Source: Lysobacteraceae bacterium (lineage in GTDB: Bacteria; Pseudomonadota; Gammaproteobacteria; Xanthomonadales; Rhodanobacteraceae). Taken from it: DNA of 34,555 bases. The DNA lies in the NCBI GenBank assembly GCA_028871555.1, contig JAGWNA010000033.1:1-34555 (forward strand), written 5' to 3'. The position numbers were made by a program, and so were the translations under genes. The notes below the pieces were generated by a model. It was not told the origin of the DNA. It saw nothing but the letters and a program-made list of their open reading frames with translations, and did no database searches. Below, piece by piece: positions 8,299 to 18,159 of the stretch (positions within the stretch are counted from its first letter, which is position 1; every line of letters begins with the position of its first letter).

Positions 8299-10269
8299 TC
8301 AATGCTCCACCACCGGCAGGGCGATGTAGCTCGCTTCGCCCGGTGCGTGATAGATGCGCTGGGTGGCCTTTCGATAGTCGCCCGGCCTGGCCAGGAAGAT
8401 GTTCGGCACGAAAGTCTGCGGGTTGCGGTCGTACAGCGGGAACCAGCTGGACTGCACCTGCACCATGATCCGGTGACCCGGCAGGAAGACGTGATTGGCC
8501 GCGGGCAGCGCGAAGCGGTAGGCCAGCGGCCGGTTGGCGGCGATGGGCTGCGGATCGCTGAAGCTCTTGCGGTAGCGGCCGCGGAAGATGTCCATCGCCA
8601 CGGCGAGCTGGTAGCCGCCGAGTTCCGGTTGCGCGGCCACCTGGTCGGGGTAGACATCGATCAGCTTGACCACCCAGTCGCTGTCGGTACCGCTGGTGGA
8701 TGCCACCAGGTGTACCTCGGGTGCGCCGGCGATGATCAGCGGCGCGCCCAATACGTCGGAGGTGTAGGTGAGCACGTCGGTGCGCCCCGAGGCTTCGCGC
8801 TGGTCGTCGACCAGCCATTGCGGCCAGGTCAGGCCGTGGTCGTAGCCGATCGGCTGGATCGGCCGCGCACGGAACGGGACGGGATGCGCCGGGTCGGAGA
8901 CATACTCGTCATAGGCGGCGCCGCCGGTCGGCGCGCTGAAGCCAAGCTTCAGGCCCGGCTCCAGATAGAGCGGCCGGCTGCTTTCGGGGCAGCCTTTCTC
9001 GCAGGCGAGCGGCCAGCGGTCGAGCCTCTGCCAGCGGTCGGTGCCGGTCTGGAACGCGGTCACCGGCGCGAGATCGGCACGGGGTGCGCCATCCTTCAGG
9101 TATTGCGCCAGGAACGGCCGCAGGATGTGTTCGCGAAAATACAGGCCGGTGTCGCTGCCGAAATGGATCGCGCCGAGCGAACTGCCGTCGCCGATCTCCT
9201 GGCCGTGGTGCCATGGACCCATCACCAGCCTGACCATGTCGCCGCCGGTGTCCCTGGGCTTGATCGCGCGATAGACCGCCAGCGCACCGTAGATGTCCTC
9301 CTGGTCCCACAGGCTGTCCACCAGCATCACCGGGACTTTCAGCGGTTGCGCGGCCAGCACCTTGTCCACCGCCTGGTCGCTCCAGAAAGCGTCATAGGCC
9401 GGGTGCGCCTGCAGCTTGTTCCAGAAGCCCAGCTGCTGCATGCCGTAGGCCTGCGCCAGCGCGCCGGCCGAACCGTAGTGCATGAACAGGTCGTATTCGT
9501 CGTGATAGCTGGTCCACCACTTGATGGTGTTGCCGCGGCTGGCCTCCTGCTCGTAGATGTAGCTCATGTTCTGCTGCCGGAAGGCGCCGTTGTGGAACCA
9601 GTCGTCGCCCCGCCAGCCGTCGACCATCGGGTTCATCGGTACCGCCGCCTTCAGCGCCGGGTGGGGATGGACCAGCGACATCAGCGGTTCGAAGCCGTCG
9701 TAGGAGATGCCGATGGTGGCGACCTTGCCGTTGGACTCGGGGATGTTCTTCACCAGCCAGTCGATGGTGTCGTACGTGTCGGTGGCGTCGTCCACCGGCG
9801 TGGGATTCTGCGGGCCGTGCACCGGCCGGTTCATCACGTAGTCGCCCTCGGAGCCGTACTTGCCGCGGATGTCCTGCACCACGCGGATGTAGCGGTCCTC
9901 GACGATCACATCGGCGGCGTTGTCGTAGCCCTCGAGCATCGGGCCGAGGTGGCCGCTCATCACATGCGAGGTCAGCGCGTTGGCGTCGTAGGGCGTGCGG
10001 GTGAGCACGATACCGGCGTGGCGGGCGCCCTTCGGGATCAGGATGACGGTGTGCAGTTTCACGCCGTCGCGCATCGGGATCATCACGTCGCGCCGCACGT
10101 AGTCGTAGCTGCCGGTGGCCGGCGTGAAGTCGGCCGGCATCTCGCTGGGATAGTTCGGGTACTTCGCGCCGGGCGGGTTCGCCGTCCATGCTGCGCCGCT
10201 CGACATCAGCAACACGACGGACAGTGCAGGCAGCAACCGGCGCCGTGCGGCAGCGTGACGTGACTTCAT
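8299..10269 (-). CDS. Secreted alpha-amino-acid ester hydrolase-like protein (CocE/NonD family)
   Basis: 656 residues. A signal peptide (residues 1-29, basic then LLPALSVVLLMSSGAAWTA) points to the periplasm or outside. The X-Pro dipeptidyl-peptidase/CocE alpha/beta-hydrolase domain covers about 55-400, followed by a C-terminal jelly-roll (about 430-656). The nucleophile motif is GISYDG with Ser189-Tyr190, the GxSYxG form of alpha-amino-acid ester hydrolases. Asp322 (SLWDQED) and His355 (GPWHHGQ) complete the triad. The Ser-Asp and Asp-His spacings of 133 and 33 match those I recall for the Xanthomonas citri enzyme (S174, D307, H340). DWFHNGAFRQQN is also typical of that group. It should hydrolyse esters or amides of small alpha-amino acids, including beta-lactam-type substrates. 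The start at 10269 is supported by AGGGGGC upstream and by the signal peptide; an ATG at 10317 is rejected. Confidence 0.9.
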   Translation of the reverse strand: MKSRHAAARRRLLPALSVVLLMSSGAAWTANPPGAKYPNYPSEMPADFTPATGSYDYVRRDVMIPMRDGVKLHTVILIPKGARHAGIVLTRTPYDANALTSHVMSGHLGPMLEGYDNAADVIVEDRYIRVVQDIRGKYGSEGDYVMNRPVHGPQNPTPVDDATDTYDTIDWLVKNIPESNGKVATIGISYDGFEPLMSLVHPHPALKAAVPMNPMVDGWRGDDWFHNGAFRQQNMSYIYEQEASRGNTIKWWTSYHDEYDLFMHYGSAGALAQAYGMQQLGFWNKLQAHPAYDAFWSDQAVDKVLAAQPLKVPVMLVDSLWDQEDIYGALAVYRAIKPRDTGGDMVRLVMGPWHHGQEIGDGSSLGAIHFGSDTGLYFREHILRPFLAQYLKDGAPRADLAPVTAFQTGTDRWQRLDRWPLACEKGCPESSRPLYLEPGLKLGFSAPTGGAAYDEYVSDPAHPVPFRARPIQPIGYDHGLTWPQWLVDDQREASGRTDVLTYTSDVLGAPLIIAGAPEVHLVASTSGTDSDWVVKLIDVYPDQVAAQPELGGYQLAVAMDIFRGRYRKSFSDPQPIAANRPLAYRFALPAANHVFLPGHRIMVQVQSSWFPLYDRNPQTFVPNIFLARPGDYRKATQRIYHAPGEASYIALPVVEH

Positions 10270-10335
10270 GGCGAGCCCCCTGGATGTCTGGACCTTAAGC
10301 ATAACTGCAGCAGGCACGCGCGCGCGCTCAAGACA

Positions 10336-10363
10336 CCGGATCCCGGCCTTCGCCGGGATGACG
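10336..10363. repeat. REP-like half palindrome (ATCCCGGCCTTCGCCGGGAT)
   Basis: A hairpin CCCGGC-cttc-GCCGGG embedded in CCGGATCC...GATGACG. It is closely related to the 28-base arms at 34263-34350. It lies in the 328 bp between the esterase start and the next gene. That intergenic stretch otherwise holds only a weak dyad TTGCA-N9-TGCAA at 10439-10457 and no gene I can support. Confidence 0.6.
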
Positions 10364-10597
10364 AGCAGAAAGCGGTCTGTTCCGAGCCATGGCCGTCCTG
10401 GCCATCCTCTCCGGGCCGGTGGCTGATGACACGCTCTCTTGCAGAATTCGATTGCAAAATGATGTGACCAAGAGACAGGGTTCTGCCGGGGACTCGCTCA
10501 GTGCCGAAAGGATGCGCGGCGAGTGCCGGCAGCGATTATTTTGCATCGACGCGTGTGGCACGGTGGCGGTTGGCAAGCCTGTTGCAAGTTCCCCGGC

Positions 10598-10834
10598 ATG
10601 AGCGACCATGCCTACGACATCAGCTATCTGCTTGAATCCGGAATGACCACCGATGAGATGCCGGTGGCGCGGGTGCAAAAAGCGCCGCCGGCACAGCCAC
10701 TTCCCTCGCCCGTGGCGGCGGCGCAGGAAGCCCTGGCGCGGGAGCTGATGCAGGCCGCCACGGTGCATGAGGCACTGATCCAGCAGTATCTGCGAACCGC
10801 GGTCGTTTCGCCTTCGGGCGAGTTCTTGTGCTGA
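10598..10834 (+). CDS. Hypothetical small protein (78 aa)
   Basis: The ATG at 10598 opens a frame with acceptable composition: an acidic N-terminus (MSDHAYDISYLLESGMTTDE), a Pro/Ala linker and a predicted amphipathic helix (AAQEALARELMQAATVHEA) followed by LIQQYLRTAV. No signal peptide, metal motif or known domain was recognised. No clear Shine-Dalgarno precedes it. It stands alone, with a strong terminator 134 bp downstream. It could be a genuine small cytosolic protein or a spurious frame. Confidence 0.4.
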   Translation: MSDHAYDISYLLESGMTTDEMPVARVQKAPPAQPLPSPVAAAQEALARELMQAATVHEALIQQYLRTAVVSPSGEFLC

Positions 10835-10967
10835 ATCGCGCGTAGCGACACCGGCGATGACGCTCCTGAGCCAGAGTTGACCCATTTCGGCACATTGTCC
10901 GCATATGCCGATGGGCGCCTGTCGCTGCACGTCGCCGATCGACGGCACCGACCTGTCGACCGTCGTG

Positions 10968-10995
10968 AAAAAGCCCGGGCATGCCCGGGCTTTTT
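10968..10995. terminator. Bidirectional rho-independent terminator
   Basis: AAAAAGCCCGGGC-AT-GCCCGGGCTTTTT forms a 13-bp perfect stem (the inner GC core loops on a few bases) with T-tracts on both strands. It sits 24 bp beyond the stop of the minus-strand acyl-CoA dehydrogenase (11020) and downstream of the small plus-strand gene, so it can end transcription from both sides. Confidence 0.9.
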
Positions 10996-11019
10996 GCTTC
11001 GACGCAAAGGCAGGTCCGG

Positions 11020-12810
<1,791 letters not shown>

Positions 12811-12851
12811 TGCAGGTTCCTTCGGTTGAATGCGTGGGTGGGGGGCAAGGG

Positions 12852-13334
12852 TCAGCGGTAGGTGTCGGGGATGCCTGGTACCGGCGAGATCCAGTCGGTG
12901 CCACTGAAGTCGAAGTCGCGTGGGTTGTTTTCCTGATCCGGCCTGGCGCTGGCGCTGCCGCTGATGCGGTAGGCCAGCGAACCGGCGCTGCCCTTGGCGG
13001 CGCTGGCCTGCAGCGCCTGCGCCATGGCCGTGGTGGGCAGTACGTCGAGCCGGATCACGTCGCCGGAAAGCGCCGGGATATCCCGCTGGAAATCCGCGTG
13101 CAGGCGGATCGGCATCAGCGCGGCCACTTGCAGCCGGCCGTCGAGCGACTTGAAATCCATTCCGCCGTAGCTGTTGTTCTGGATGCGTACGGTCAGCCGC
13201 CACTGGCCATTGGGCAGCACCGTCAGTTGCTGGATGCTCACGGTCGGCGGGAACACGCTCTTGCGCGGCTCGCCGCAGGCCATCAGGGCGCTTGCCAGAA
13301 GCAGCAGCACAGCATGTCGCAGGAGTCGTTTCAT
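12852..13334 (-). CDS. Lipoprotein, LEA/WHy-like fold possible
   Basis: 160 residues. A lipoprotein signal ends in the lipobox ALMAC with Cys20 as the likely lipidated residue, and Gly-Glu follows it. The mature part is beta-rich, with VSIQQLTVLPNGQWRLTVRI then QNNSYGGMDFKSLDG. This resembles the LEA-14/WHy-type domain of periplasmic lipoproteins, but the match is by impression only. The C-terminal segment (DFDFSGTDWISPVPGIPDTYR) is hydrophilic. GAGAGAAA precedes the ATG. It lies 41 bp upstream of the acyl-CoA dehydrogenase on the same strand and is probably cotranscribed, although a functional link is not obvious. A G-rich tandem repeat begins just upstream of the gene. Confidence 0.75.
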   Translation of the reverse strand: MKRLLRHAVLLLLASALMACGEPRKSVFPPTVSIQQLTVLPNGQWRLTVRIQNNSYGGMDFKSLDGRLQVAALMPIRLHADFQRDIPALSGDVIRLDVLPTTAMAQALQASAAKGSAGSLAYRISGSASARPDQENNPRDFDFSGTDWISPVPGIPDTYR

Positions 13335-13376
13335 GGATTTCTCTCAAACGATTGTTTGAATAGTAGCAGGGAGATT

Positions 13377-13438
13377 GGGGAACGGGGAACGGGGAACGGG
13401 GAACGGGGGGAAGCGGGGAAGCGGGGAAGCGGGGAAGC
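13377..13438 (+). repeat. G-rich tandem repeats (GGGGAAC)n then (GGGGAAGC)n
   Basis: Four units of GGGGAAC are followed by a GGGGGG run and then GGGGAAGC units. This gives eight runs of at least four G separated by 3-4 bases on the plus strand, about 43 bp upstream of the minus-strand lipoprotein start. The spacing fits G-quadruplex formation on the plus strand. The rest of the 277-bp gap up to the SET gene shows no gene. Confidence 0.85.
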
Positions 13439-13611
13439 GCATAAAAGGCATGGTGCAAGCGATGGCGTGATTGCTGCTTCGCCGCTTCCTTCGAAGCAGG
13501 AAGCCCTGGCCAATGCAGGGAACCATACGTTCCCGGTTTCCCCCATGGTTCCCATCGTGCGGCGCTGCGGGCATCATCGCGGGCCGTTCCTTGAAATCAG
13601 CGGATTCATCC

Positions 13612-14094
13612 ATGCCTTCGCCAGCGCGTACCCGTCGCATCGTCACCCGTCGTTCATCGATCCACGGCAATGGCGTTTTCGCCACCGGCATCATCGCCAA
13701 GGGGGAGGAAATCATCGAGTACAAGGGCAAGCTGCTGACCCACAACGAGGCCGACGAGCTTTACGGCGATGGTGGTGAGACCGGCCATACCTTCCTGTTC
13801 ACGCTCAACGAGCAGTACCTCATCGACGCCAACCAGCATGGCAACAGCGCGCGCTGGATCAACCACAGCTGCGCGCCGAACTGCCGTGCGCTGGTCGAGG
13901 AAAGCGCCAGCGGCGATCCGCGCAGGGACCGGGTGGTGATCGAGGCGATCCGCCGCATCAGGCCCGGCGAGGAACTCACCTACGACTACGGCATCGTGCT
14001 GGAGGTTCCGCACACCGCTCGTCTGAAGAAGTTGTGGGCGTGCCGGTGCGGTTCGCCGAAGTGCAGCGGTACATTGCTCAAGCCCAGGCGCTGA
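13612..14094 (+). CDS. SET-domain protein lysine methyltransferase, compact
   Basis: 160 residues, almost entirely one SET domain plus post-SET motif. HGNGVFATGIIAKGEEIIEY (18-37) is the SAM-binding N-terminal strand. RWINHSCAPNC (81-91) carries the pseudoknot NHSC. GEELTYDYG (119-127) has the catalytic Tyr region. CRCGSPKCSG (144-153) with Cys87 gives the four-Cys zinc site of the post-SET. All signature residues are present, so activity is likely: SAM-dependent methylation of a protein lysine, cytosolic, target unknown. Bacterial SET proteins of this size occur in Xanthomonadales and chlamydiae. The frame extends upstream to 13471 but starts to look like SET only after 13612; the Shine-Dalgarno is weak, so the start is a judgement. 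It is an isolated plus-strand gene between minus-strand genes. Confidence 0.88.
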   Translation: MPSPARTRRIVTRRSSIHGNGVFATGIIAKGEEIIEYKGKLLTHNEADELYGDGGETGHTFLFTLNEQYLIDANQHGNSARWINHSCAPNCRALVEESASGDPRRDRVVIEAIRRIRPGEELTYDYGIVLEVPHTARLKKLWACRCGSPKCSGTLLKPRR

Positions 14095-14175
14095 GGTGCC
14101 CGGGCGATTCGGTTCGCTCGAACCGCAGGTGCGGCGGCCAGTCGTTGCGGCGGTTGCCGGCGATGGCGGCGGGGT

Positions 14176-14736
14176 TCAGTGAGTGACCTCGCCGGGGATG
14201 CCCGGTCCGCCGGGCTTGCCGATCCATCGCGCGGTGTCCAGTTGCTGGTCGATGGTGTCGGCCAGTTTGTCGATGCGGGGGCGTACCCGGTTGGCGATCG
14301 CACCCCGGCAGCCATAATAGAAGTTCACGGTCTTGCTGCCGTGGGTGTCGCTGATGGTGATCTTCACGCCGTTCATGTCCATCATCAGCGGGCTGCAGCC
14401 GTCCTCGTGCGTGGTGTAGTGGTCGCCCAGACTGCGCAGATCGGCCTGGTCGATCGCGGCACGAACGGCTTTGAGCTGGGCCGGCGAGGCTTGGGCCGAG
14501 GCCGGACCCATGGTCTGCACATGCGCGATGCCATCGAAGGTGATGTGGCCGCCGCCGGTCAGCGTGACGCGATAGGCCGGACACATGCCGAAGCAGGTGG
14601 TGCGCTCCATGCTCAGCATGGGGGCGGACGTCGCGCCGCGGTGTTTGCCGGTTGCGGCCTGGGTGCCGCAGGCCATCAGCAGCAGGGCGCTGCCTGTGGC
14701 GATCAGACGGAACAGTTGCATGGCATGGTTGCTCAT
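14176..14736 (-). CDS. DUF6438-like lipoprotein
   Basis: 186 residues. The N-terminal hydrophobic stretch ends in LLLMAC with Cys23 as lipid acceptor, so the protein should be an envelope lipoprotein. The core starts MERTTCFGMCPAYRVTLTGG (43-62), with Cys48 and Cys52. The pattern RT-CFG-CP-Y-V followed by a Gly-rich strand and FDG is what I associate with DUF6438. Later Cys residues (EDGCSP, YYGCRG) could form disulfides in the periplasm. No catalytic motif is recognised. An alternative ATG at 14721 gives a slightly shorter signal; neither start has a strong ribosome site. It lies downstream of the EF-G-like gene start-to-end on the same strand but is separated from it by 50 bp, reading away from it at its own start. 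Confidence 0.75.
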   Translation of the reverse strand: MSNHAMQLFRLIATGSALLLMACGTQAATGKHRGATSAPMLSMERTTCFGMCPAYRVTLTGGGHITFDGIAHVQTMGPASAQASPAQLKAVRAAIDQADLRSLGDHYTTHEDGCSPLMMDMNGVKITISDTHGSKTVNFYYGCRGAIANRVRPRIDKLADTIDQQLDTARWIGKPGGPGIPGEVTH

Positions 14737-14786
14737 GTGGATGGATGCAGTTCAGGCGGTCACGGACCCGTCGATCGCCGGCATGC

Positions 14787-16826
14787 TCAATCTTCCTCCA
14801 TCCGCGGTTTCCATGCCTCGCTCAGTTGCCTCTGCACCGTCGCGGGCACCGTTTCGTAATGACTGAGGTCGAGGCTGTAGCGGCCGCGGCCGCCGGTCAT
14901 CGATTTCAGTTCGGTGGGGTAGTCGATCAGCTCGGCCAGCGGCGCCTGGGCCTTGATCACCAGCTCGCCGCCACGCTGGGTATCGGTGCCCATGATGCGC
15001 GCACGCTTGCCGGCCAGGCCGCCGGTGACGTCGCCCACGCTGTGCTCGGGGATCGCCACTTCCACGTTCACGATCGGCTCCAGTATCACCGGATGGGCCT
15101 TGCCGACGGCGTCCATGAAGGCCTTCTTGCCGGCGCTGACGAAGGCGACTTCCTTCGAGTCGACCGCATGTGATTTGCCGTCGTACACGGTCACCCGCAG
15201 GTCCTGCAGCGGATAGCCGGCGATGGCGCCGTGCTGCATCGCCTGGCGTACACCCTTTTCGATCGCCGGCAGGAACTGGCCGGGGATCACGCCGCCCTTC
15301 ACCGCGTCGACGAACTCGAAGCCGCCGCCGCGTTCAAGCGGCTCCACGCGCAGGAACACCTCGCCGAACTGGCCCGCGCCGCCGGTCTGCTTCTTGTGCC
15401 GGTGGTGGCCTTCGGCCTGGCCGGCGATGGTTTCGCGATAGGCGATGCGTGGCGGGTGGGTCGTCACCTCGACGCCATAGCGTTCGCGCATGCGCTCCAG
15501 CATCACTTTCAGGTGCAGCTCGGAGATCCCGCGCACGACGGTCTCGTTGAGCTCCTTGCGGTGCTCCACGCGAAAGCACGGATCCTCTTCGGACAGCCGG
15601 GCCAGTGCATTGGAGAGCTTCTGCTCCTGCCCCTTGTGCCTGGGCTCCAGCGCCAGGCCGAACATCGGCGACGGAAACGCCAGCGGCGCCAACGCGATCA
15701 GATCCTCGTCGTGCGAGTCGTGCAGCACCGCATCGAAGTGGATGTCCTCGATCTTGGCCACCGCGGCGAGGTCGCCGGGGATGGCTTCGTCGATTTCCAC
15801 GTGCGCCTTGCCCTGCAGACGAAACAGATGGCCGACCTTGAACGGCTTGCGGCCATCGTCGATCAGCAGCTGGCTGTCGCGGCGGATCGTGCCCTGCCAT
15901 ACGCGGAACACGCCCAGCTTGCCGACGAACGGATCGTTGACGATCTTGAACACGTCTGCGATCACGTGCCGCGCCGGATCGGCGCGAACCTCGAGCGACG
16001 TGCCGTCGCCGCGCACGAACGGCGGCGGGTTGCCTTCGGCCGGGTTCGGCAGCAACCGGGTGGCCAGTTCCAGCAGTTCGTTGACGCCGGCACCGGTGCG
16101 CGCACTGACGAAGCAGATCGGTACCAGGTGGCCTTCGCGCAGACACTGCTCGAACGCATCGTGCAGTTGCTGCGGACCCAGCGCTTCTTCGCCGGCATCG
16201 AGGTACTGGCCCATCATGGTCTCGTTGATCTCGACCACCTGGTCGAGGATGCGCTGGTGCGCCTCGGCCAGCGAGGAAAAATCGGTGCTGCCGTCGCTGT
16301 GGAAGAAGCAGTCCAGCACGCGCTTGCCGTGGCCGGCGGGCAGGTTCACCGGCAGGCATTCGCTGCCGAACTCGCTGCGCAGCGCTTCGACCAGTGCGCC
16401 CAGGTCCGCGCCGTCGAAGTCGATCTTGTTGATCACCAGCACGCGCGCCAGCTTGCGCGCCCGTGCGTGCGCCATCATGCGGCGGGTGCTGTGTTCGATG
16501 CCGTTGATCGCATTGACCACCACCGCCACGGTTTCCACCGCGGCCAGCGCGGCCAGCGTGGCACCGCGAAAATCATCGTAGCCGGCGGTGTCGATCAGGT
16601 TGAGCCGGCAGCCGGCGTGCTCGACGTTGGCGATGCAGCTGTCGATCGAGTGGACGCGGGCCTTCTCCTGGCTGTCGGTATCCGAAACGGTGTTGCCGCG
16701 CTCGACCGTGCCGGCGGTCTGGATCACGCCGCCGGCCAGCAGCAGGGCCTCGAACAGCGTGGTCTTGCCGGCGCCGGCATGGCCGGTGAACGCGATGTTG
16801 CGGATGCTTTCCGTGGAATGCGTCAC
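14787..16826 (-). CDS. Elongation factor G-like GTPase (EF-G2-type paralogue)
   Basis: 679 residues with GTG start, fixed by GAGGAGGG seven bases upstream; upstream ATGs give an Arg/Ala-rich non-homologous leader. The G-domain has the P-loop GHAGAGKTT (15-23), G3 DTAGYDDF (79-86) and G4 NKID (133-136). Domain II follows (VFKIVNDPFVGKLGVFRVWQ), then domains III-V (AYRETIAG, HHRHKKQTGGAGQFGEV, GGLAGKRARIMGTDTQRGGE). In canonical EF-G G3 is DTPGH; here Pro is Ala81 and the GTPase-activating His is Tyr83. The G2 region is also altered. It is therefore a divergent paralogue of the EF-G-like group, not the housekeeping fusA, which normally sits with rpsL/rpsG and tuf. It may act on ribosomes with changed GTP hydrolysis; the exact role is unknown. 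Confidence 0.9.
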   Translation of the reverse strand: MTHSTESIRNIAFTGHAGAGKTTLFEALLLAGGVIQTAGTVERGNTVSDTDSQEKARVHSIDSCIANVEHAGCRLNLIDTAGYDDFRGATLAALAAVETVAVVVNAINGIEHSTRRMMAHARARKLARVLVINKIDFDGADLGALVEALRSEFGSECLPVNLPAGHGKRVLDCFFHSDGSTDFSSLAEAHQRILDQVVEINETMMGQYLDAGEEALGPQQLHDAFEQCLREGHLVPICFVSARTGAGVNELLELATRLLPNPAEGNPPPFVRGDGTSLEVRADPARHVIADVFKIVNDPFVGKLGVFRVWQGTIRRDSQLLIDDGRKPFKVGHLFRLQGKAHVEIDEAIPGDLAAVAKIEDIHFDAVLHDSHDEDLIALAPLAFPSPMFGLALEPRHKGQEQKLSNALARLSEEDPCFRVEHRKELNETVVRGISELHLKVMLERMRERYGVEVTTHPPRIAYRETIAGQAEGHHRHKKQTGGAGQFGEVFLRVEPLERGGGFEFVDAVKGGVIPGQFLPAIEKGVRQAMQHGAIAGYPLQDLRVTVYDGKSHAVDSKEVAFVSAGKKAFMDAVGKAHPVILEPIVNVEVAIPEHSVGDVTGGLAGKRARIMGTDTQRGGELVIKAQAPLAELIDYPTELKSMTGGRGRYSLDLSHYETVPATVQRQLSEAWKPRMEED

Positions 16827-17232
16827 GATGCGACCCTCCTCAAGCAGGGCGTGGCCTCGTGGCATGAACGGCGCCGCAGGAGGCCGCGCATTGGCGGCTG
16901 ACGATGGCGGAGCCGTCATGATCGTCCGCGCTCGCAGTGACGGGGCGAGGGCAGTCATGGCGGAGTGGCGCGGTGCACCACTGCGTCTAGAGTCGAGCCA
17001 ACGGCCGGCGCGGTCAAGCTGCATTGCAGGGAACCGCGATGGCGCTGCGTGGTCTGAGGGCACGCGACTGTTCCGGCACGAAGCCGCCGGTGTGGCCGCC
17101 GGGTTGCCGTGTGGCGTCCCATCCTGCGTGCAGCGGTCCGTACCCTGTCGAGACATCGTCATCGCTCAGCCATCCAAGCTCGAACATCATCGATGGACAT
17201 CGCCGCGGCAGGATCCGCCGGCGCGCGGGTTG
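16827..17232. promoter_or_regulatory. Divergent intergenic region, EF-G-like gene / TonB-like pair
   Basis: 406 bp between two divergent starts. On the minus strand, TTGACC (about 17014-17019) lies upstream of CTCTAGAC, a weak promoter-like combination for the EF-G-like gene with a long spacer. Open frames cross the region in several phases, but their composition is Arg/Ala/Pro noise. No RNA gene or repeat is seen. Confidence 0.3.
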
Positions 17233-18117
17233 ATGCCGCTGGATGCCGCGACGCGGACCCTGCTGTGGCGGTTGCACGGGCGCAAGCCGCCGCCGGATCG
17301 CCGGCAGCGGTGGCTGGCGCTGGCGCTGGTGGTTTTGCTGCATGGACTGTTCGTGCTGCTGATCTGGCACGAAATGCGCCCGCCGATCGTATCGAGCGTG
17401 GTGCATCTGCGGCTGGACCAGCCGATGCGGCTGCGCTTCGTCGCCAGCGCACCGGCGGCAACGGTCAGGCCGGTACCGGCCGTGCGGCCACCGCCGGCGC
17501 CATCACCGCCGGCGCCGGTGATCCGGGTCCACGAGCCGGCCGCCGCCGATGCGATGACCGTGCAGTTGCCCGCACCCAGGCCGGTCCGGGTGCTGCGACT
17601 GTACGACCGCGATGGCCAGCCGCTATTGCCGGCACAGGCGGCCAGTGCGCCGGAGCCCGGATCCCCGGCGCTGGCCGGCGATACGCGGATCATGCGCCAC
17701 AGCGATCCGGTCAAATACCGCGCCACGCGGTTCGAGCAGTATTTCCCGCCGCCGGACGAAACCCTCGGCGGCGCGGCAGTGCGGCATGTGGTCGAGGCCG
17801 TGGTGAAATCGACCGCGGTCGACCTGCCGCGCGGCATCCATCTGAAATGCACCACGGTGCTGGGCATTCCCATCCCGAACTGCATCAACCCTCCCGCGCC
17901 ACCCTCGGCGAAGGATGGCGATGAACGGTTGAGCATGGCGCCGGCCAGGCCGCTGGCGACCGATCCCCATGCGCCGGCGCCACCGGGCGCGGAGGCCTGC
18001 ATCGCGATGTACCGCGCCGGTCGGCCGCTGGCACCGGGGTGCCCGGTCGACACGCCCGAGCGCTCGGTCGATGCCGAACTGCGCACGCGCAGGGCGGGCG
18101 CCGTCCAGCACCCCTGA
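17233..18117 (+). CDS. TonB-like membrane-anchored protein, paralogue A, four-Cys C-terminal domain
   Basis: 294 residues. A short basic cytosolic N-terminus leads to one membrane segment (about 27-45, WLALALVVLLHGLFVLLIW). A strand-like MRLRFVASAP and a Pro/Ala-rich periplasmic spacer (70-150) give TonB/TolA-like topology. The C-terminal region (150-294) is not a recognised TonB domain. It contains GDTRIM, YRATRFEQYFPPPDE, DLPRGIHLKC and SMAPARPLA, and ends with EACIAMYRAGRPLAPGC. Cys206, 217, 256 and 270 are conserved in the next gene. A periplasmic disulfide-bonded domain is inferred. The ATG at 17233 lacks a strong ribosome site; a TTG precedes it directly. It is 42 bp upstream of paralogue B. 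No family is recognised. Confidence 0.75.
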   Translation: MPLDAATRTLLWRLHGRKPPPDRRQRWLALALVVLLHGLFVLLIWHEMRPPIVSSVVHLRLDQPMRLRFVASAPAATVRPVPAVRPPPAPSPPAPVIRVHEPAAADAMTVQLPAPRPVRVLRLYDRDGQPLLPAQAASAPEPGSPALAGDTRIMRHSDPVKYRATRFEQYFPPPDETLGGAAVRHVVEAVVKSTAVDLPRGIHLKCTTVLGIPIPNCINPPAPPSAKDGDERLSMAPARPLATDPHAPAPPGAEACIAMYRAGRPLAPGCPVDTPERSVDAELRTRRAGAVQHP

Positions 18118-18159
18118 TCCGTCACGCAGGGCCCGGTCGGCGCCCATTACACTGGCGGC

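Noticed and set aside
8302..10263. Plus-strand open frame of about 650 codons over the ester hydrolase gene
   Set aside because: Antisense shadow: no domain, no ribosome site, and the opposite strand encodes a complete catalytic triad.
13377..13438. CRISPR-like direct repeat
   Set aside because: Units are 7-8 bp with no spacers; it is a simple tandem repeat.
14787..17162. Longer EF-G-like protein starting at the upstream ATG near 17162
   Set aside because: The extra ~112 residues are non-conserved and Arg/Ser-rich, while GTG at 16826 has a near-ideal ribosome site and begins right before the G-domain.
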